NCBI RefSeq assembly: GCF_019399895.1
Contig: NC_091869.1
Location: 744,001-808,000 of the forward strand
Length of the DNA stretch: 64,000 bases
Direction of reading: 5' to 3'
Source: Cardiocondyla obscurior
Lineage: Eukaryota > Arthropoda > Insecta > Hymenoptera > Formicidae
The stretch's first letter is position 1. Each line of letters starts with the position of its first letter. A program made the translations under genes and the position numbers. Under the pieces are notes generated by a model. It saw only the letters and a list, made by a program, of their open reading frames with translations, was not told the origin of the DNA and ran no database searches. Shown one piece after another: positions 23,526 to 35,373 of this stretch.

Positions 23526-26491
23526 ATAGCACGAGTGATGTCAGCGATCCGCGATTAAAAAAGTATTCACGTCGTCATTAGTACGTCGTCGCAACGCGAT
23601 TGCATCTGCATTTTTTTTACTTCCGCGACGTCGTACGACGTTGTTTCCGAGCAGCGCATTCCGTTTAGTACGTGTCAGCGACACGGAGATACGCGGCGGC
23701 GTTCGCGCCAGAGAATATCGAGATGGAGACGAATGACCGGAACCCACGCGTATTCCCTTATCGGGCGAAGATCTTCCGCGGCCTCCCTCACTTCCGCCTC
23801 TATATACGCTCTATGTCGAAATGATAAAAATAGAATCCGCGGGATGATTCCGTGAAACCGACGACATGCGCGTGGAAGCGTAGAATTTATAGGCCTTACG
23901 GTCTCTAAAGAAAATCTGGGGAACAAAGATTTATCGCTATCCAATATTGACAGTATAGGAAAGGCAAGAAAAGTAAAGCCAAAATTTAAAGACCTCGGCG
24001 TATTCATCCATATAGACACGCGTATTAAAATTACAAAAAATTTTTTACTCAATGGATTCAAAGATATTTGAATCAATAATTTGGAACAAGTCGAAAAAGT
24101 TAAATGAAGTAAACGGAAAAAAAAAAAAAAAAAACATACAAAGACACGTTTCTTTTCCATTAAATCTTCTTAAAATTTTGCCGGTTCTGCGAGCAGCAGC
24201 TTGGAACCTTTCGAAGCTTCACGTCCAGCTCTCCCCCTTATTGATAAACGCGTGGTTTCTTATACCCCGTTGCGTGCGCGAAATGCGCACGGTTTGCGCT
24301 TCCGCCCCGTAATCTGCCGAATTCGTATGCCGGTTCTGTTTTCCTGCGCTTCCTGCGCGCCCGGGAGAGTGCAGGGTCGACGATCCTCCGGAGGATGATT
24401 ATTAAGCGCGGTCGCGTTGCGTGGACCTTCGGTAAACGGCCGCGGTTCGTGCAGCAAAGTGCACTGACCGCAGATAGAAACACGTGAACGCGGCCCGCCG
24501 TCGGACAGAAGGTGTGGGAAGGAGAGGGTCCGGTCTTTCAAGAGGGGGTGCCCGGGCCGGAGGGAGCTGGAAGGGCCTGGTGATTTTAAACCGGAGGCCT
24601 CTTCTTCGCGCCGCGCCGCGCCGGTGCTCTGCTCGCCGCATCGACAGGGAGCGATTTTGCGAAATGCTTAACGAAGCACCGCGCTCGCTTGTCCGTTGAC
24701 TCTGCCGTCGGTTGATTTTGTACATACATAAAAGATAGTAATGAGTAAGGACAAACGATACGCCTTAAACGATAACGGGATGTCGATTCGAACGGTAAAA
24801 GACGTTCTTTGGCTATTTATAGATGAACGACACCTGACTAATATTGCTTTAAGATTACGATAAACGTCTGAAAATAATTTGGAAAACGATGTTACGTTTG
24901 ATGAAAAATAATTAATACAGAGGCGAGATTTTCTAGTTGAAAACTATGTCTCGAATCAAAAGGAAATGACCGCACGCTTTCGATGCGTATTAACTAATGT
25001 CAATTTTAATAATCGGTTCGCATTTAGAGAGAAACGTAATGCTTTTTAAAGTAACCATTGAATAATTAGAGTAAAGTCATGAGAATAATTAATTTTTTTT
25101 TTATTTATTTCGAATCTTACAATTTCAAGCTTATGTTACTTGTAATTCATGCACGTCTGTTATTATTAAAAATTCGAGAATAAATTAGGGAATAAATTAG
25201 AAGAGCCTAATGTAAAAAAAAAAAATTTCGTTATCCGAGCGCAACGTGCTCGATTCGTTGCACGCGATGAGAGCTTATCAGGACGCGCACCAGCTCGCAT
25301 AAAGCCAAACATCCGCAAATCGGAATCGTACTCACGCACGCACGCGAGCACGCATAAAAAGCTTAACGGAAAACGGTATAAAACTAGCGGGAATTCACGA
25401 TTCTAACCCAGTCGCCTTAATTCATGCGGAAAGTCAATGTCTGTTTTGGCCCGATTTACTTTTACGAATTCGATCGTGCGACGCGAAACGCTGCATTTCT
25501 AAAGTCATGCGCCGAGGTCTTGGTTCGATCTTACCAAATTAACGAGCACAACTTCCGTTTCCCTCGCCAAGTCCGTTCTGACGATCATAATAATTTTATC
25601 ACACATATCGTTATCATTCGCGTTTATTTAATCCGCCGGCTCACAGCTTAATAATTCGTCAGCCATTAATAGATAATGATTTTAATAATTGAGATTAATT
25701 CTAGCAGAGCTAAATCGAGTCTAAATATAACGCATTGTTTCGCGATATCGTGCCTGCCGACAGAAATAGAGATCGTTTACCGACGCGCCAAGAATTTTAA
25801 TTTGGAGTAGTCAGAGTTTATCTTCGCGCGGGAATCGCGTTACCTCTCTTTTCTCCTTTACCCCTTTCTACGTTGTCCTTTGTACGCCTTTCTAGCCACG
25901 CTAGTTCTCTACCGCTGTGACGTAATACCGCAAGGTCTTACGGTATCTCCGGCAAACGGGCCCACATTACGTGAGTATCCGTACACGCGACCCGCATATA
26001 CGTCGTGAGTACCTGCGTAGAAGAAGATCCGCTAACCGTTGCTCGTCGCGTATCTTTCTTCATAGCTTCGCGGGCTCATTTAAGCCATTCAAGTTCGGAG
26101 TACGGTATTGTCGATAAAGAAAAGACAAAGTAAGGAGAAATCGACGGTGACTTTAAAAAAAAAGAAAATGTTTTATTCATGCAAAACTTCGGGTATACAG
26201 TAGTTCTCTTGGTTATTAATTATTTTTCAATTTCTATACGTAATTTTTAACAAAATGTAATTATAATTTGACCAATACCGAGAATCTTGTGTCAATTTTT
26301 ATACTAGGAACACTTTATAATAGACAATTATTTTACATGCATTTATTTGCAACGCAATTTAGTACGTGAAATTCATAATTCTTTCAATAAGAAAAAAAAA
26401 AAAAGAAAATTTACGGCATTTTAAAGATAAGAATCTCGATATGTAATTGCTACAGAAAAAGCGCGTTTATTTCACGCAATATATATTTTTG

Positions 26492-26534
26492 ATGATGTGC
26501 ACCAGTTCTCCCTGGATCAATGGTCGCGCCGCCG
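26492..26534 (+). CDS. Candidate HR3 alternative first coding exon
   Basis: The first ATG in this frame is at 26492. It gives MMCTSSPWINGRAA plus one base, followed by GCCG and a consensus donor GTGAGT (26535). The end is in phase 1, as expected for HR3 N-terminal exons. A second good donor, CAG with GTGAGC at 26591, would extend the frame to phase 0 and would then not fit. The upstream sequence is AT-rich, with a possible acceptor (TGCTACAG) ending at 26455. No homology supports the peptide, so this is a splice-signal prediction only. Confidence 0.3.
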
Positions 26535-26590
26535 GTGAGTTCATCGGCTGCTGTTGTTCGGTGATCGCGCCAAGCGCGGCCGTCCGACAG

Positions 26591-29500
26591 GTGAGCGGCG
26601 CGGCACACGTACGCTCTTACACACACGTGAGATACAGTTAGAAGTACCGTTCTGAAAATGCAACGGCTCGCGTCTCGTGCCGGGCCCAATGCGAGCCTCC
26701 ACGGTGCCCAGTAGAGAGGGACCCGTTTCGCGCGCGGCGAAATTCCCCTCCTCCCACCGCCCTTCCCTCGTTCACATCCCGGACACGGTTTCAATGCGAA
26801 ACAGACACGCTTAAATCGCAGATCCATTCGAGAGGGTGTGCGATAACGGTAGCGCGATTCACCGAGATGCTCGATAAAAGCCGCCGCACAAAAAGATCCT
26901 CGAGGAACGGAGAATTGATTGTTGAAATTAAATAGCTAACATTGAAAGGGTCTTACGGGCCGCTCCTCCTCTCTTTATGAATTTACAAGCGAGCGCGGTG
27001 GACTCGTCTCTGAAGAGACGCGGGGATTATCATTGTAACAAAATATTTCAATCTTTATGACTCTTATCGAAGACGCGATATTTTGTCCCACTTGGCTCCG
27101 TCGATTATTTATTGATAAAAAAACGAAATATTTCATAAGCGAACCGCTATCCTGAGCATTTTCATCGCGCCCGTCATCGAAAGAAAAACTCGAAGTAATG
27201 AAAATTTCGTGCTGGGTAAACAATAGACGGCCCAGCGTCGCACGGCTTGTTCTATCATATATCCGATAAGACGAGCTATCCTCCAACGAACTCGGGTTAG
27301 TAACGCGATCGAAGGAAGGGTAGCCAAGTCGCACGGGAGTCGCACATGCGCAAGTTGCACCACCCCCGAATCAACCTAAGGCCAGTTTACGCTAGTTCAG
27401 CCATCCATTGAAAACCGGCGCGTAATTTAACCAGTTATTTTCTTTTTTTTTTTTTTTACTTTAAGACTTATGAAAATTATTTCATTTTCCACAAAATGAA
27501 AATAATCTAAACAAACTCGTAATAATTTTGCGAACATATTTTACTTTAAAAATGCATAAACAAAAAAAAATATAAAGACTGTTAATATTACTTTTTAATT
27601 TTAATTCATCATAATCTGCAAGTCCATTACGCGGATATTGCAATAAAACGAATATTAGTAAAATATGTAGGAAAAAAAAATTTTAAACTTTAATATTGCA
27701 TATAAAATAATAACATGTTACGTAGAAGATATAGCACGACACGCGTAGTTTCCCATTAATTTCCATGAAGGAGTGCGTTATGAGTCGGACGAAACTAAAA
27801 TATCGCGCCACGTGACATTCAAAATTATCTTTATTACGAACAAACTTTGGTATTCATTTACGTTGCTGTTAAGCCTCCCTGCGTTACTTCATCCCCTATG
27901 CTTATCTTCTTTTCTGCCTATACATCATAACTTAAATAATGATCTCAGCGTGAGGAAAGCCCTTCCACCTCGTCATAAATATTGCGCAGGGTTTGAAACC
28001 CCTCGTTAGCTAGCGTAACCCGGGCGGGGTGGCGGTGGCGAGGGTTCCGGCGGCGCAACGGGGTTGCTCGGGGGCGAGTCAAGTTCCCGGGTGACATCTG
28101 GTGGTGGTCGGTGCAAGCAGGAGCCACTCGTGCCCCGTAAAGTGCATAGCGCCGAAACGAAAGGAAGGCAGGAAGAAGGGAAGGTTGAGCCCGGGACCGA
28201 GGGACCTGACTAGTTTTCTCTTCGACGAATCTAACCCGGGAGTGTGCAAGGGATAATCATCGCGCGCGGGATTCGGTCGCATTGTCAACGAGAAAGCAAC
28301 GTGCCTTCCTTCGCGACGAGCTGCGAGTCCTCTGCTTCCATCATCGGTGATCACGACGGGGTGAGCGCGATATAAAACCACGAGGCGCGCTCGAACGACC
28401 CGCGAGCCTGGTCGCGCGATCCCGAAGGTGTCCACGGGAATACTCAAGTGCATCGGCTCGCTCCTGCCGACCTCAACTTCGACCTAAACGTTTCGACGTC
28501 GGGCGCGATAAAACGCAGCACGGAAAAAAAAACTCAACGGAAGACGGTCCCTGTTGATCAATGGAGATAAAGCATTTTCGAGGAGGTCTACAGTCGTAGG
28601 TGCCGTCGATGGTACTTGGACGCAGCGCACGAGGGAATCTGAGTGATTCGCGGTGTCCACGGCAGTGTGGTGATCGATTTAGAATGTCAGTGATCGACGG
28701 AACTGACGAAGGGAAAGTATCGCGACACGGATAGCCATTAACGACCGATGGCAGCGTTTCGCCGCGAGTGTTAAAATATCTTATCGCGTGCGAGGCTAGC
28801 GGTCGCGGTGGCGAGATATCGACCGCAGCCGTCGAATTAATCGTCGAAGGTCGCGAGCACCGCCTCACTCCGTTGTCCTTCGCTCAATCCGACGATCCGA
28901 CAACCCCCTTCAGTCGACGATCATGAACGAGCATAGATTTACGAGCTGCATCTACCGACTCACGGATCACACGAAATCGCGAGCCCCTTCGTTGAATCTC
29001 TCCGATTTCTTCGAGCGCATCTCCCTCGGTTCATTCTTACCCTCGTAGATTAAAACGATTCCGGCAACTTCGAAGGAAACTCGTATCTATCATAGCTCGC
29101 AAAATAGCCCAGCAATAAAGAGCTTGCGAATGAAAGTGAAGTGTAAAACTGCCCTCGTGCGTGCATCCTCTTTAAGTATGCCTACCGTGGCTCACAAGAT
29201 AGAGCAGTCGATGCCCCATGTGCTGTACTTCGACAACGCGACTTCGCAAAAAGCGTAATCGTTAATATTGATCGCAACCGTTCACATCGACGAAGTAAAA
29301 TATTTCAACGCGAATACAGAGTAATTATATTTATGAACAATCGATCGCAGCCGATAGCTCAAAATAATCTTCAGGCACCTTGCGCGTTTCGGTGATAGCG
29401 GTTGCACTTCCTTATCTACACGGTCGGGCAGATCGAACTCGCGGGTCTAAGGACTTCGACCGCTACGCTCCCTTGCTGTTTCGAGGCTGCGCGCTTGGAA

Positions 29501-30373
29501 ACGCGTGGTTGAATCGAAGCGACCCTTTCCGAACGAGACCCACTGACCTATCGACTCGTCGGACTGCCACTCGAGGCCGTTCCAACTGTTCCTCTTCTCC
29601 ACTTTCTGCCCTAATGTTTGTTGTTGTTCCTTTAAGTTTTTTTAATTCAACCACCAACTCGGACCCTCATACTTTTTTTTTACTCGTCAAAAAATCACTT
29701 TGTTAACGCAAATGGCGCCTCTTCTGTTAACACCTCAAATTAAAGGCATCGAAATTTTTTAGTCGATACTAAATATCATTTTAATTGCTTCTTTAATTCC
29801 TCGTTGTTGAAACGTTCTTTCCGATCGATTGGAGATCCCTCGAAAATAAACCGAAGCGAAACGTTAAACGTACGGCGAAAAATCGGCCCGAAGCGGATGC
29901 ATCGAGCTCAAGATTCCCTTCTTAAGGTTCGCTCAAGATTCACCTAAACAAACGTAACGAAATAAATCAATATTATCGATATAAAGTCACCGATCGAGCA
30001 CGAGAAGCGATAAGAGATTAAAAAAGAATACGTTGCACGCTGCGCGAAGGAAACGGCTTTAAAGAGGTCTTCTCTTTAAGCGCTGAAAGACAATGACTTC
30101 GACGGGGAGATGCAAATAAATCCTGCAATAATCTGCACATGAGTGTTTACACACAGGCGGGAGTATAATGGGATAGAAGCTCGTAGCGAGTACCCGAGTA
30201 GTCTCGAAAGTGACTATCTAAGCCCGGCTCTCCGATTCCATTCATCTCCGTTCTCGTCGCTGGCCTCAACGCAACGCAACAACAACGACGCTGTCCTCGA
30301 CAGTTACCATACGTAGAAATGCCATAGCTCGTATTAAGATATTCTTACCGAAAGCAAACATCCGCGCGAAAAA
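26591..30373 (+). other. Putative HR3 intron or promoter region before the Gln-rich exon
   Basis: GC-rich DNA at about 26,500-27,380 and 27,940-29,060, separated by an AT-rich stretch. It has a TATA-like box at 28371. The bases just before 30374 would be the 5' UTR of the glutamine-rich exon. No other coding exon is supported. Confidence 0.35.
28371..28377 (+). promoter_or_regulatory. TATA-box-like sequence
   Basis: TATAAAA in an otherwise GC-rich context, a pattern expected of a focused promoter. A start about 30 bases downstream would lie 2 kb before the glutamine-rich exon. There is no direct evidence that it is used. Confidence 0.2.
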
Positions 30374-30557
30374 ATGGCCGAGAGCGCACCGAGTCCAGGC
30401 AACGTGCATGCGAACAGTCCGCAGCAGCCGCAGCAGCAGCAGCAACAACAGGCGCAACCACCGCAACAGCAACAGCAGCAGCCGCAGCAGCAGCAAGCGC
30501 AACAGCCTCCAGATATAAGCAGCTCACAGCTAACATCTCCGCCAATTACGGGAACAG
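30374..30557 (+). CDS. Glutamine-rich N-terminal coding exon, probably an HR3 isoform
   Basis: The ATG sits in a strong context (AAAAATGG). It opens 61 codons plus one base, ending at a donor (ACAG then GTATGG, 30558). The peptide starts MAESAPSPGNVHANSP, then has a Gln/Pro stretch (22 Gln in residues 17-44) and ends DISSSQLTSPPITGT. A low-complexity Gln/Pro N-terminus suits the activation (A/B) domain of a transcription factor. Strand, position upstream of the firm HR3 exon and the phase-1 end all fit splicing to the HR3 DNA-binding exon. The opening residues resemble the vertebrate RORalpha N-terminus (MESAPAAPD). It could instead be the first exon of an unrelated plus-strand gene. Confidence 0.6.
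30422..30505 (+). repeat. CAG/CAA tract encoding polyglutamine
   Basis: Mixed CAG and CAA codons with Pro and Ala interruptions inside the coding exon. Such tracts often vary in length between individuals. Confidence 0.9.
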
Positions 30558-33500
30558 GTATGGCGATAAATAAAAAAGTAGTTTGAGACGTTCTTTCATT
30601 CTTGGTGTTAGCGTTTTGTTGTAATTATTATTGGTATTATTATATTTTAATGACTACGTTGGAGAAATTAAAAAAGAATAAATATTAAATCGTTTTAAAA
30701 AAAAAGTAACATAAAATATTAAGACAAATTAAATTAAGACAGATTAAAAAAGAAAAAATATTAAATCGTTTTTAAAAAAAGTAACATAAAATATTAAGAC
30801 AAATTAAATTGATTATTTAATTAAGACAAATTAAATTAGGACAGATTGAAAAAGAAAAAATATTAAATCGTTTTAAAAAGAAGTAACATAAAATATTAAG
30901 AGTAACAACAACGTTGTTTAAACGCATCGATCGAAAAGTGGAGTTTAAAGAGACTAATTGCTAAAAGAATGCGTGAATTTTTAACTATTTTATTTATATT
31001 ATTTTATTGACGCTTTTTTTTTTTCAATTTGCAATGTTAAATTGCGAATTGATGAACCTGCTGCTATCAAAGCTAACTTTGTCACCTTAAAAAGTGGGCC
31101 AATATAAAATTCTTTTTTTCCACGCGCACCCCAAACTTCGGCGAACGCGCTACGAAATAACGAAACGCCTCGGGTTTCTCTCGCGATATACTGCGCTTTT
31201 TAATTTCTCGCATCGAGACCGTTTTGTGCCTCGACCTATCTTCTGGTACCGTCCGCGGGTCCGCGTGAAGGAACGGATCCGTGATTCTGCTCGCGTAATC
31301 GTGTAATCGCGTTGGCGTAACGCGTTGGGCCATTACTCCGAGCACGCGAATCGTACGGCGAGACGGAGCGGCTCGCGATGCGCCGGTACTCGTTCGGATG
31401 ACGGGGGAACTGCGTGTCGGGCTACGGCGGCGGCGGCGATGACGACGGCAACGGAGAAAGGAGCAACGTGCAACGTTCGAGAAGGAGAGAACGCGAGTCG
31501 CGTTAGCGGATCTGTCGGTCGAGTAACGGAACGCCGGCGAGTACCGCTAGCACCGGCTCTGACGTGGTTACCGGACACCGTTACTTCGCCGCTGCACGAG
31601 TAGCCCCCACGTGCCTCTCTCGTCCTCGTCGCGCTCATTGGAGTGCCCTCGCGGGCGAAGGGGGAGGCTTTTGGACACGGATATACCGAAAGTTAGGTGG
31701 CCCGATGGGAAAATTTAACGTGGTTACGCAAGAAAGCGTCGAGATTCTTAAGCTTCAACGTATTCGTCGGGTTTATCTTTATATGTATACCGTTCACGGA
31801 ACCGTTGCGACGAAGGAGCAACGCTAAGTTTTTCCTCATTTAAATACGTATTTATTCCTCGTTATACTTGACTGTACCTTCGCTAGACTTCAGTATATTA
31901 CGTCTTCACTTCGGTAATTAAAAGTTAAGCGAATGAAGTTTTATTATCGTCCCCTCAAAAGTAACGCCGACAAGAAAAGCTATTAGAGCGATATTCAATA
32001 ATTTTATATTAGACACGAATTATCGATTCTCACCCGTACATTTTAGAATGTTATTAATAGAATAGCGTATCCGGTATTCATTTTTTATTACTCGTGATCA
32101 CAAAGATAGTTATTACAAATAATACTTTTTTAATATTTTTATTATATAATTAAATGTAGATATTTTAATAAATAATTACAATTACATTCAAAATCTTTTA
32201 AAAAATAAAAAAGAACATTCTGCAGGAAACATTTTTTCGAATATGTCACGCGTAAATATGATTAACACGCGTGCAAAAACTCCGTTTATTGGGTATGTAA
32301 AAATGATCAACACCTCCCTGACAAAGCGTACGTTCGACAGTTAAATTTACAGCCTTTACCGCTACGTTTTATGCGCGGGCCTGGATATCGCTTAGGGCGA
32401 CTGTCAGTGGGATGTTAATGTAAATAATCGCGGGGTGTTGTAAGAGTTAATATTAAAATATAACGGATAACGAGTCGTAGTACAGCGTTAACGTCAATAT
32501 CGCCAGCCCGCCAATCTTATATGACGCATTAGTACGTCAATAGACGGCAACGCATTGATTTTGTATGACGTAGCTGTATGCCAGTGTGGCCGCCAGACAC
32601 GTAGTAGATTTTACACGACATAGGAATACTTCTACCAACGCTACTTAGCGGTAGCTAAACTTTGTGGTTTTTTTTCTTTTTTTTTCTTTTTTTTTCTCCT
32701 ACGTCTAGATTATAGCCGGCGTTACGACATAGACGGAAATGAGTGGTCGGTTAAATTACAGTTAATGTGGCGTTGGTGAATCCGGCCAATAATAACATGT
32801 CAATAATCGAGAAGTCTTTGACTGTAATTATTGCCCGTCTGGCAATTACCCGGAGACGATCAAGACGCAAAGAAAATCACCGTCCGTTTAATCAGCGCCG
32901 TCAAACGCGAGTGAGCTCGCCGTTCGGTTTAACAGGCGTATTAATCCCGATTCGCGGCGAATCGGGGGAAGATCACGTCGGCGATCGCTTTTTTTAAAAC
33001 GGCATTCGAGACGAGAGAGCTCGCCGCGTCCAAGAGCCCCACGGTTTCAGCTCTCCGACGGCGGTTGTGGCGGCAAGGGCGTGAATACCGGTTATCCGCT
33101 AGGTAATTTTTCCGAGTAGTCGCGACGATTACAACAGCGTGGTTCGCGCTACCGTTCTCGCGCGTTAAAAGCGCCGTTTTGATCGCGCGAGCGCACACCG
33201 CGTAAAATTACCACGTAACGGAAAAGGCGAGCTACGAGAAAACGTGATCGCGTGCGCGAGCGCGTCCCGCAGGTCTAGGGGTTAGGAGGTCGGGCTCCTT
33301 GTCGTTTTACCGTTCGTGTCCGGGAGAACTACCCAGCGCATTCCCCGACGGAGTTTGCCATTATGCGTTATTATTATTGTTGGCCTCAACTGCGCCGCAT
33401 CGACCGGCTCCGTTAACGCGACTGATTGCGAGAATGACGCGATTTCAGCCTGCCAGTGGCACGATAGGTTTCCATCATTTTCACCAGTTCCGATTCTTGT

Positions 33501-33815
33501 CGCTATGAGATATATATTTTTTTTTGCTTTATAATTATAATTTTTTTATATTTTTTTCCATTTCTGTCGCGAATTTTATTTTATGAACGTATCGCCTTTT
33601 TTATAATAAAATTAAAATGTGTAGTGAAGCGTATTTTGTTACTAGAAAATATATAACAATTTAATTACGATACGAATTTATAAAAAGTTAATACAGGTTT
33701 AAGCAGTTTCTAAATCTATATGGTGATAAAGGGGATCGCTACGTATTTTTCATGAGAAAATACATTTTCAGATTTGGATCAGTTTTAAAAATACAGACAC
33801 AGGAATATAAATGTG
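30558..33815 (+). other. Putative HR3 intron
   Basis: It starts with an AT-rich tandem repeat (listed separately). GC-rich islands follow at about 31,100-31,820 and 32,500-33,500. The second copy of a two-block motif shared with 20,646 lies at 32395-32420. No coding exon is recognised. Confidence 0.35.
30661..30903. repeat. Imperfect AT-rich tandem repeat, three copies
   Basis: The block AATATTAAATCGTTTT followed by A-rich sequence, AGTAACATAAAATATTAAG and, in the first two copies, ACAAATTAAATT occurs three times (AATATTAAAT at 30681, 30757 and 30859). The spacings are 76 and 102 bases because the middle unit carries an extra partial duplication. It lies just after the glutamine-rich exon. 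Confidence 0.85.
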
Positions 33816-33951
33816 TTAAGGTATACACTTGGCGAACGAACACAGCGAACATTGGTCGGTGATGTGTGTTGTCGATTATTTTTGTAGCGATCTATTTATT
33901 TGAGAATGTCCGCGTTCGCTGTTTGTTCGCTACACGTATAAACACCTTTAA
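33816..33951. mobile_element. MITE-like element with terminal inverted repeats and TTAA flanks
   Basis: A 128-base segment (33820-33947) lies between two TTAA tetranucleotides (33816-33819 and 33948-33951). Its ends are imperfect inverted repeats of about 35-40 bases: the left begins GGTATACACTTGGCGAACG and the right, reversed, begins AGGTGTTTATACGTGTAGCG. Both then contain an ACAGCGAAC block. It has no coding capacity. A TTAA target duplication is characteristic of piggyBac-type transposons, so this may be a non-autonomous element of that kind. The family assignment is inferred, and no second copy was seen in the window. Confidence 0.6.
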
Positions 33952-35357
33952 ATATCATTAGTCTAAAATAACTTATACTTCATCAAATAATTTATATTTA
34001 AATAGCAATCAGGGAAAGAGAAAAAAAACCTCTGATTTCACTTATATTTTCAATTTCTTCAATTTTAAATTTCGGCAAATTATTTCTGTGTAATAAATTA
34101 GGTTCACTTTCGATCGTACTTAAATTATTTGCAGTAAAGTTTTAATGTGAAAAATCCCTTTTTTGTAATACTAAAAAAAACGATGCAAAAGATTAATCAA
34201 TCGCGTGTTAATTCTGCACGTCGGCCTGTCGCGAGATACGTCTTTAACGAGCTTACTCAGAACCTTACGCGGCATGATATCTCCGACACCGAAGCCCCGC
34301 ATTGCGCAAAACGCACGCGACCATGGCATGTCCGAACTTCGTGTAGAAACTAATGTTAGGGTCATTTTTAGACGTGCCATGAAAAATGTATTTTTTTTAA
34401 ATATTATACAAAACTTTATACGTTTATTATTAAAACAATTTATTACAGGAAACATAAGTGAACACGAATCCTTTTTCAATTACCGCTGAAAGGAATTTTT
34501 AAATTGTTTCATCCTCGAGTATCTTGAAAAAAATCGTTCTCGCCGATGACGGAGCGTGCTCGCGAATATATCGCAAGTGCGTGGCTCTTTCAACCCCCCG
34601 GTGGGTCTAAGTCACAGCCTGCACGTCCTTTTTCTTTCCCCTGCAACGTTCGACGGCTATCCCCGTTCACGCGTACGCGCGCGTTACGTGGCGCGCGCGG
34701 CAGCAGTAGGCCAAGGGTTCAATGACCTGCAGCCTTGCAAGGCCGGTCGTCTTGGTTCCGCGCTTAGCTTTGCTGACTCGGCTCCGACAAGCAGCGCTCG
34801 GACGGACCAATCGCGCACCCGATCACTTCGCCAACAGTATCAGACGTTGCGAATTTATCACTGAGCCTCGTCCTTACCGACGCGATAGCCACGAGGGAGC
34901 TGCGCGCACTATTCGTTGCGGGAAATGGTCATTGGAATAGGACTTCGCGTAATGAAAATGAGATAATAAATATTTTACATTATTATATTCACGATAATGA
35001 TAACAAATAAAAAATGTATGCAACGCAATACAATTTTGTACGATGATTATAAATCATACGCTGATACTTAATCTTCTAATTTACGTTGTAACAAATTTCA
35101 CAAGATTCTAAAATAATTTAAAATAAAATTTAAGTACAAGAGTAAGTCAATAATTATTCAAAAAAAATATTTTTTTTAATTACTAATAAAAAAATAATAT
35201 TCTCTAAAAAATTCCATGTAAAATACAAAATTTTAAAGAATAAACGCTTTTAAAAAATAAAAGCCGCGTACTGCGCGTGAATCAACGGCGAGACAATCGA
35301 GCAGAGAAACGAAAGAGGAAATGTAAAACGCGATTGCGTTTACTCGCGCGGACGAAC
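33952..35357 (+). other. Putative HR3 intron with a GC-rich island
   Basis: An AT-rich stretch, then a GC-rich island at about 34,560-34,930 that carries the exact ecdysone-response palindrome at 34716. AT-rich DNA follows up to the candidate exon at 35358. No coding exon is recognised. Confidence 0.35.
34716..34728. promoter_or_regulatory. Ecdysone response element, exact IR-1 consensus match
   Basis: GGTTCA, one A spacer, then TGACCT. It fits RGKTCA-N-TGAMCY at every position and its left half matches the classical hsp27 element (GGTTCAATGCACT). It lies about 640 bases upstream of the candidate HR3 first exon at 35358. Use by EcR/USP is inferred. Confidence 0.6.
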
Positions 35358-35373
35358 ATGGACCTAGGCGGAG
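35358..35373 (+). CDS. Candidate HR3 alternative first coding exon (very short)
   Basis: GAAC-ATG-G is a favourable initiation context. Five codons (MDLGG) plus one base end at a strong donor (GGAG then GTAAGC, 35374-35379), in phase 1. It has the same architecture as the candidate at 14438 and as short ROR-type N-terminal exons. The upstream GC-rich sequence from about 35,260 could be its 5' UTR, including an ATG followed at once by a TAA. An exact ecdysone-response palindrome lies about 640 bases upstream. There is no homology evidence. Confidence 0.35.

Larger units (their letters stand above)
14457..26491 (+). other. Putative HR3 long intron or 5' regulatory region
   Basis: Twelve kilobases without a recognisable coding exon. 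AT-rich DNA alternates with GC-rich islands at about 16,800-17,400, 19,030-19,470, 21,400-21,800, 22,080-22,830, 23,550-23,950, 24,180-24,720 and 25,800-26,100. These islands keep several frames open on both strands but show no domain. The stretch holds one exact ecdysone-response palindrome (17060) and several simple repeats, listed separately. Confidence 0.4.

Noticed and set aside
25512..25535. GGTTCGATC resembling a tRNA B box
   Set aside because: The B box is incomplete and no cloverleaf can be drawn around it.
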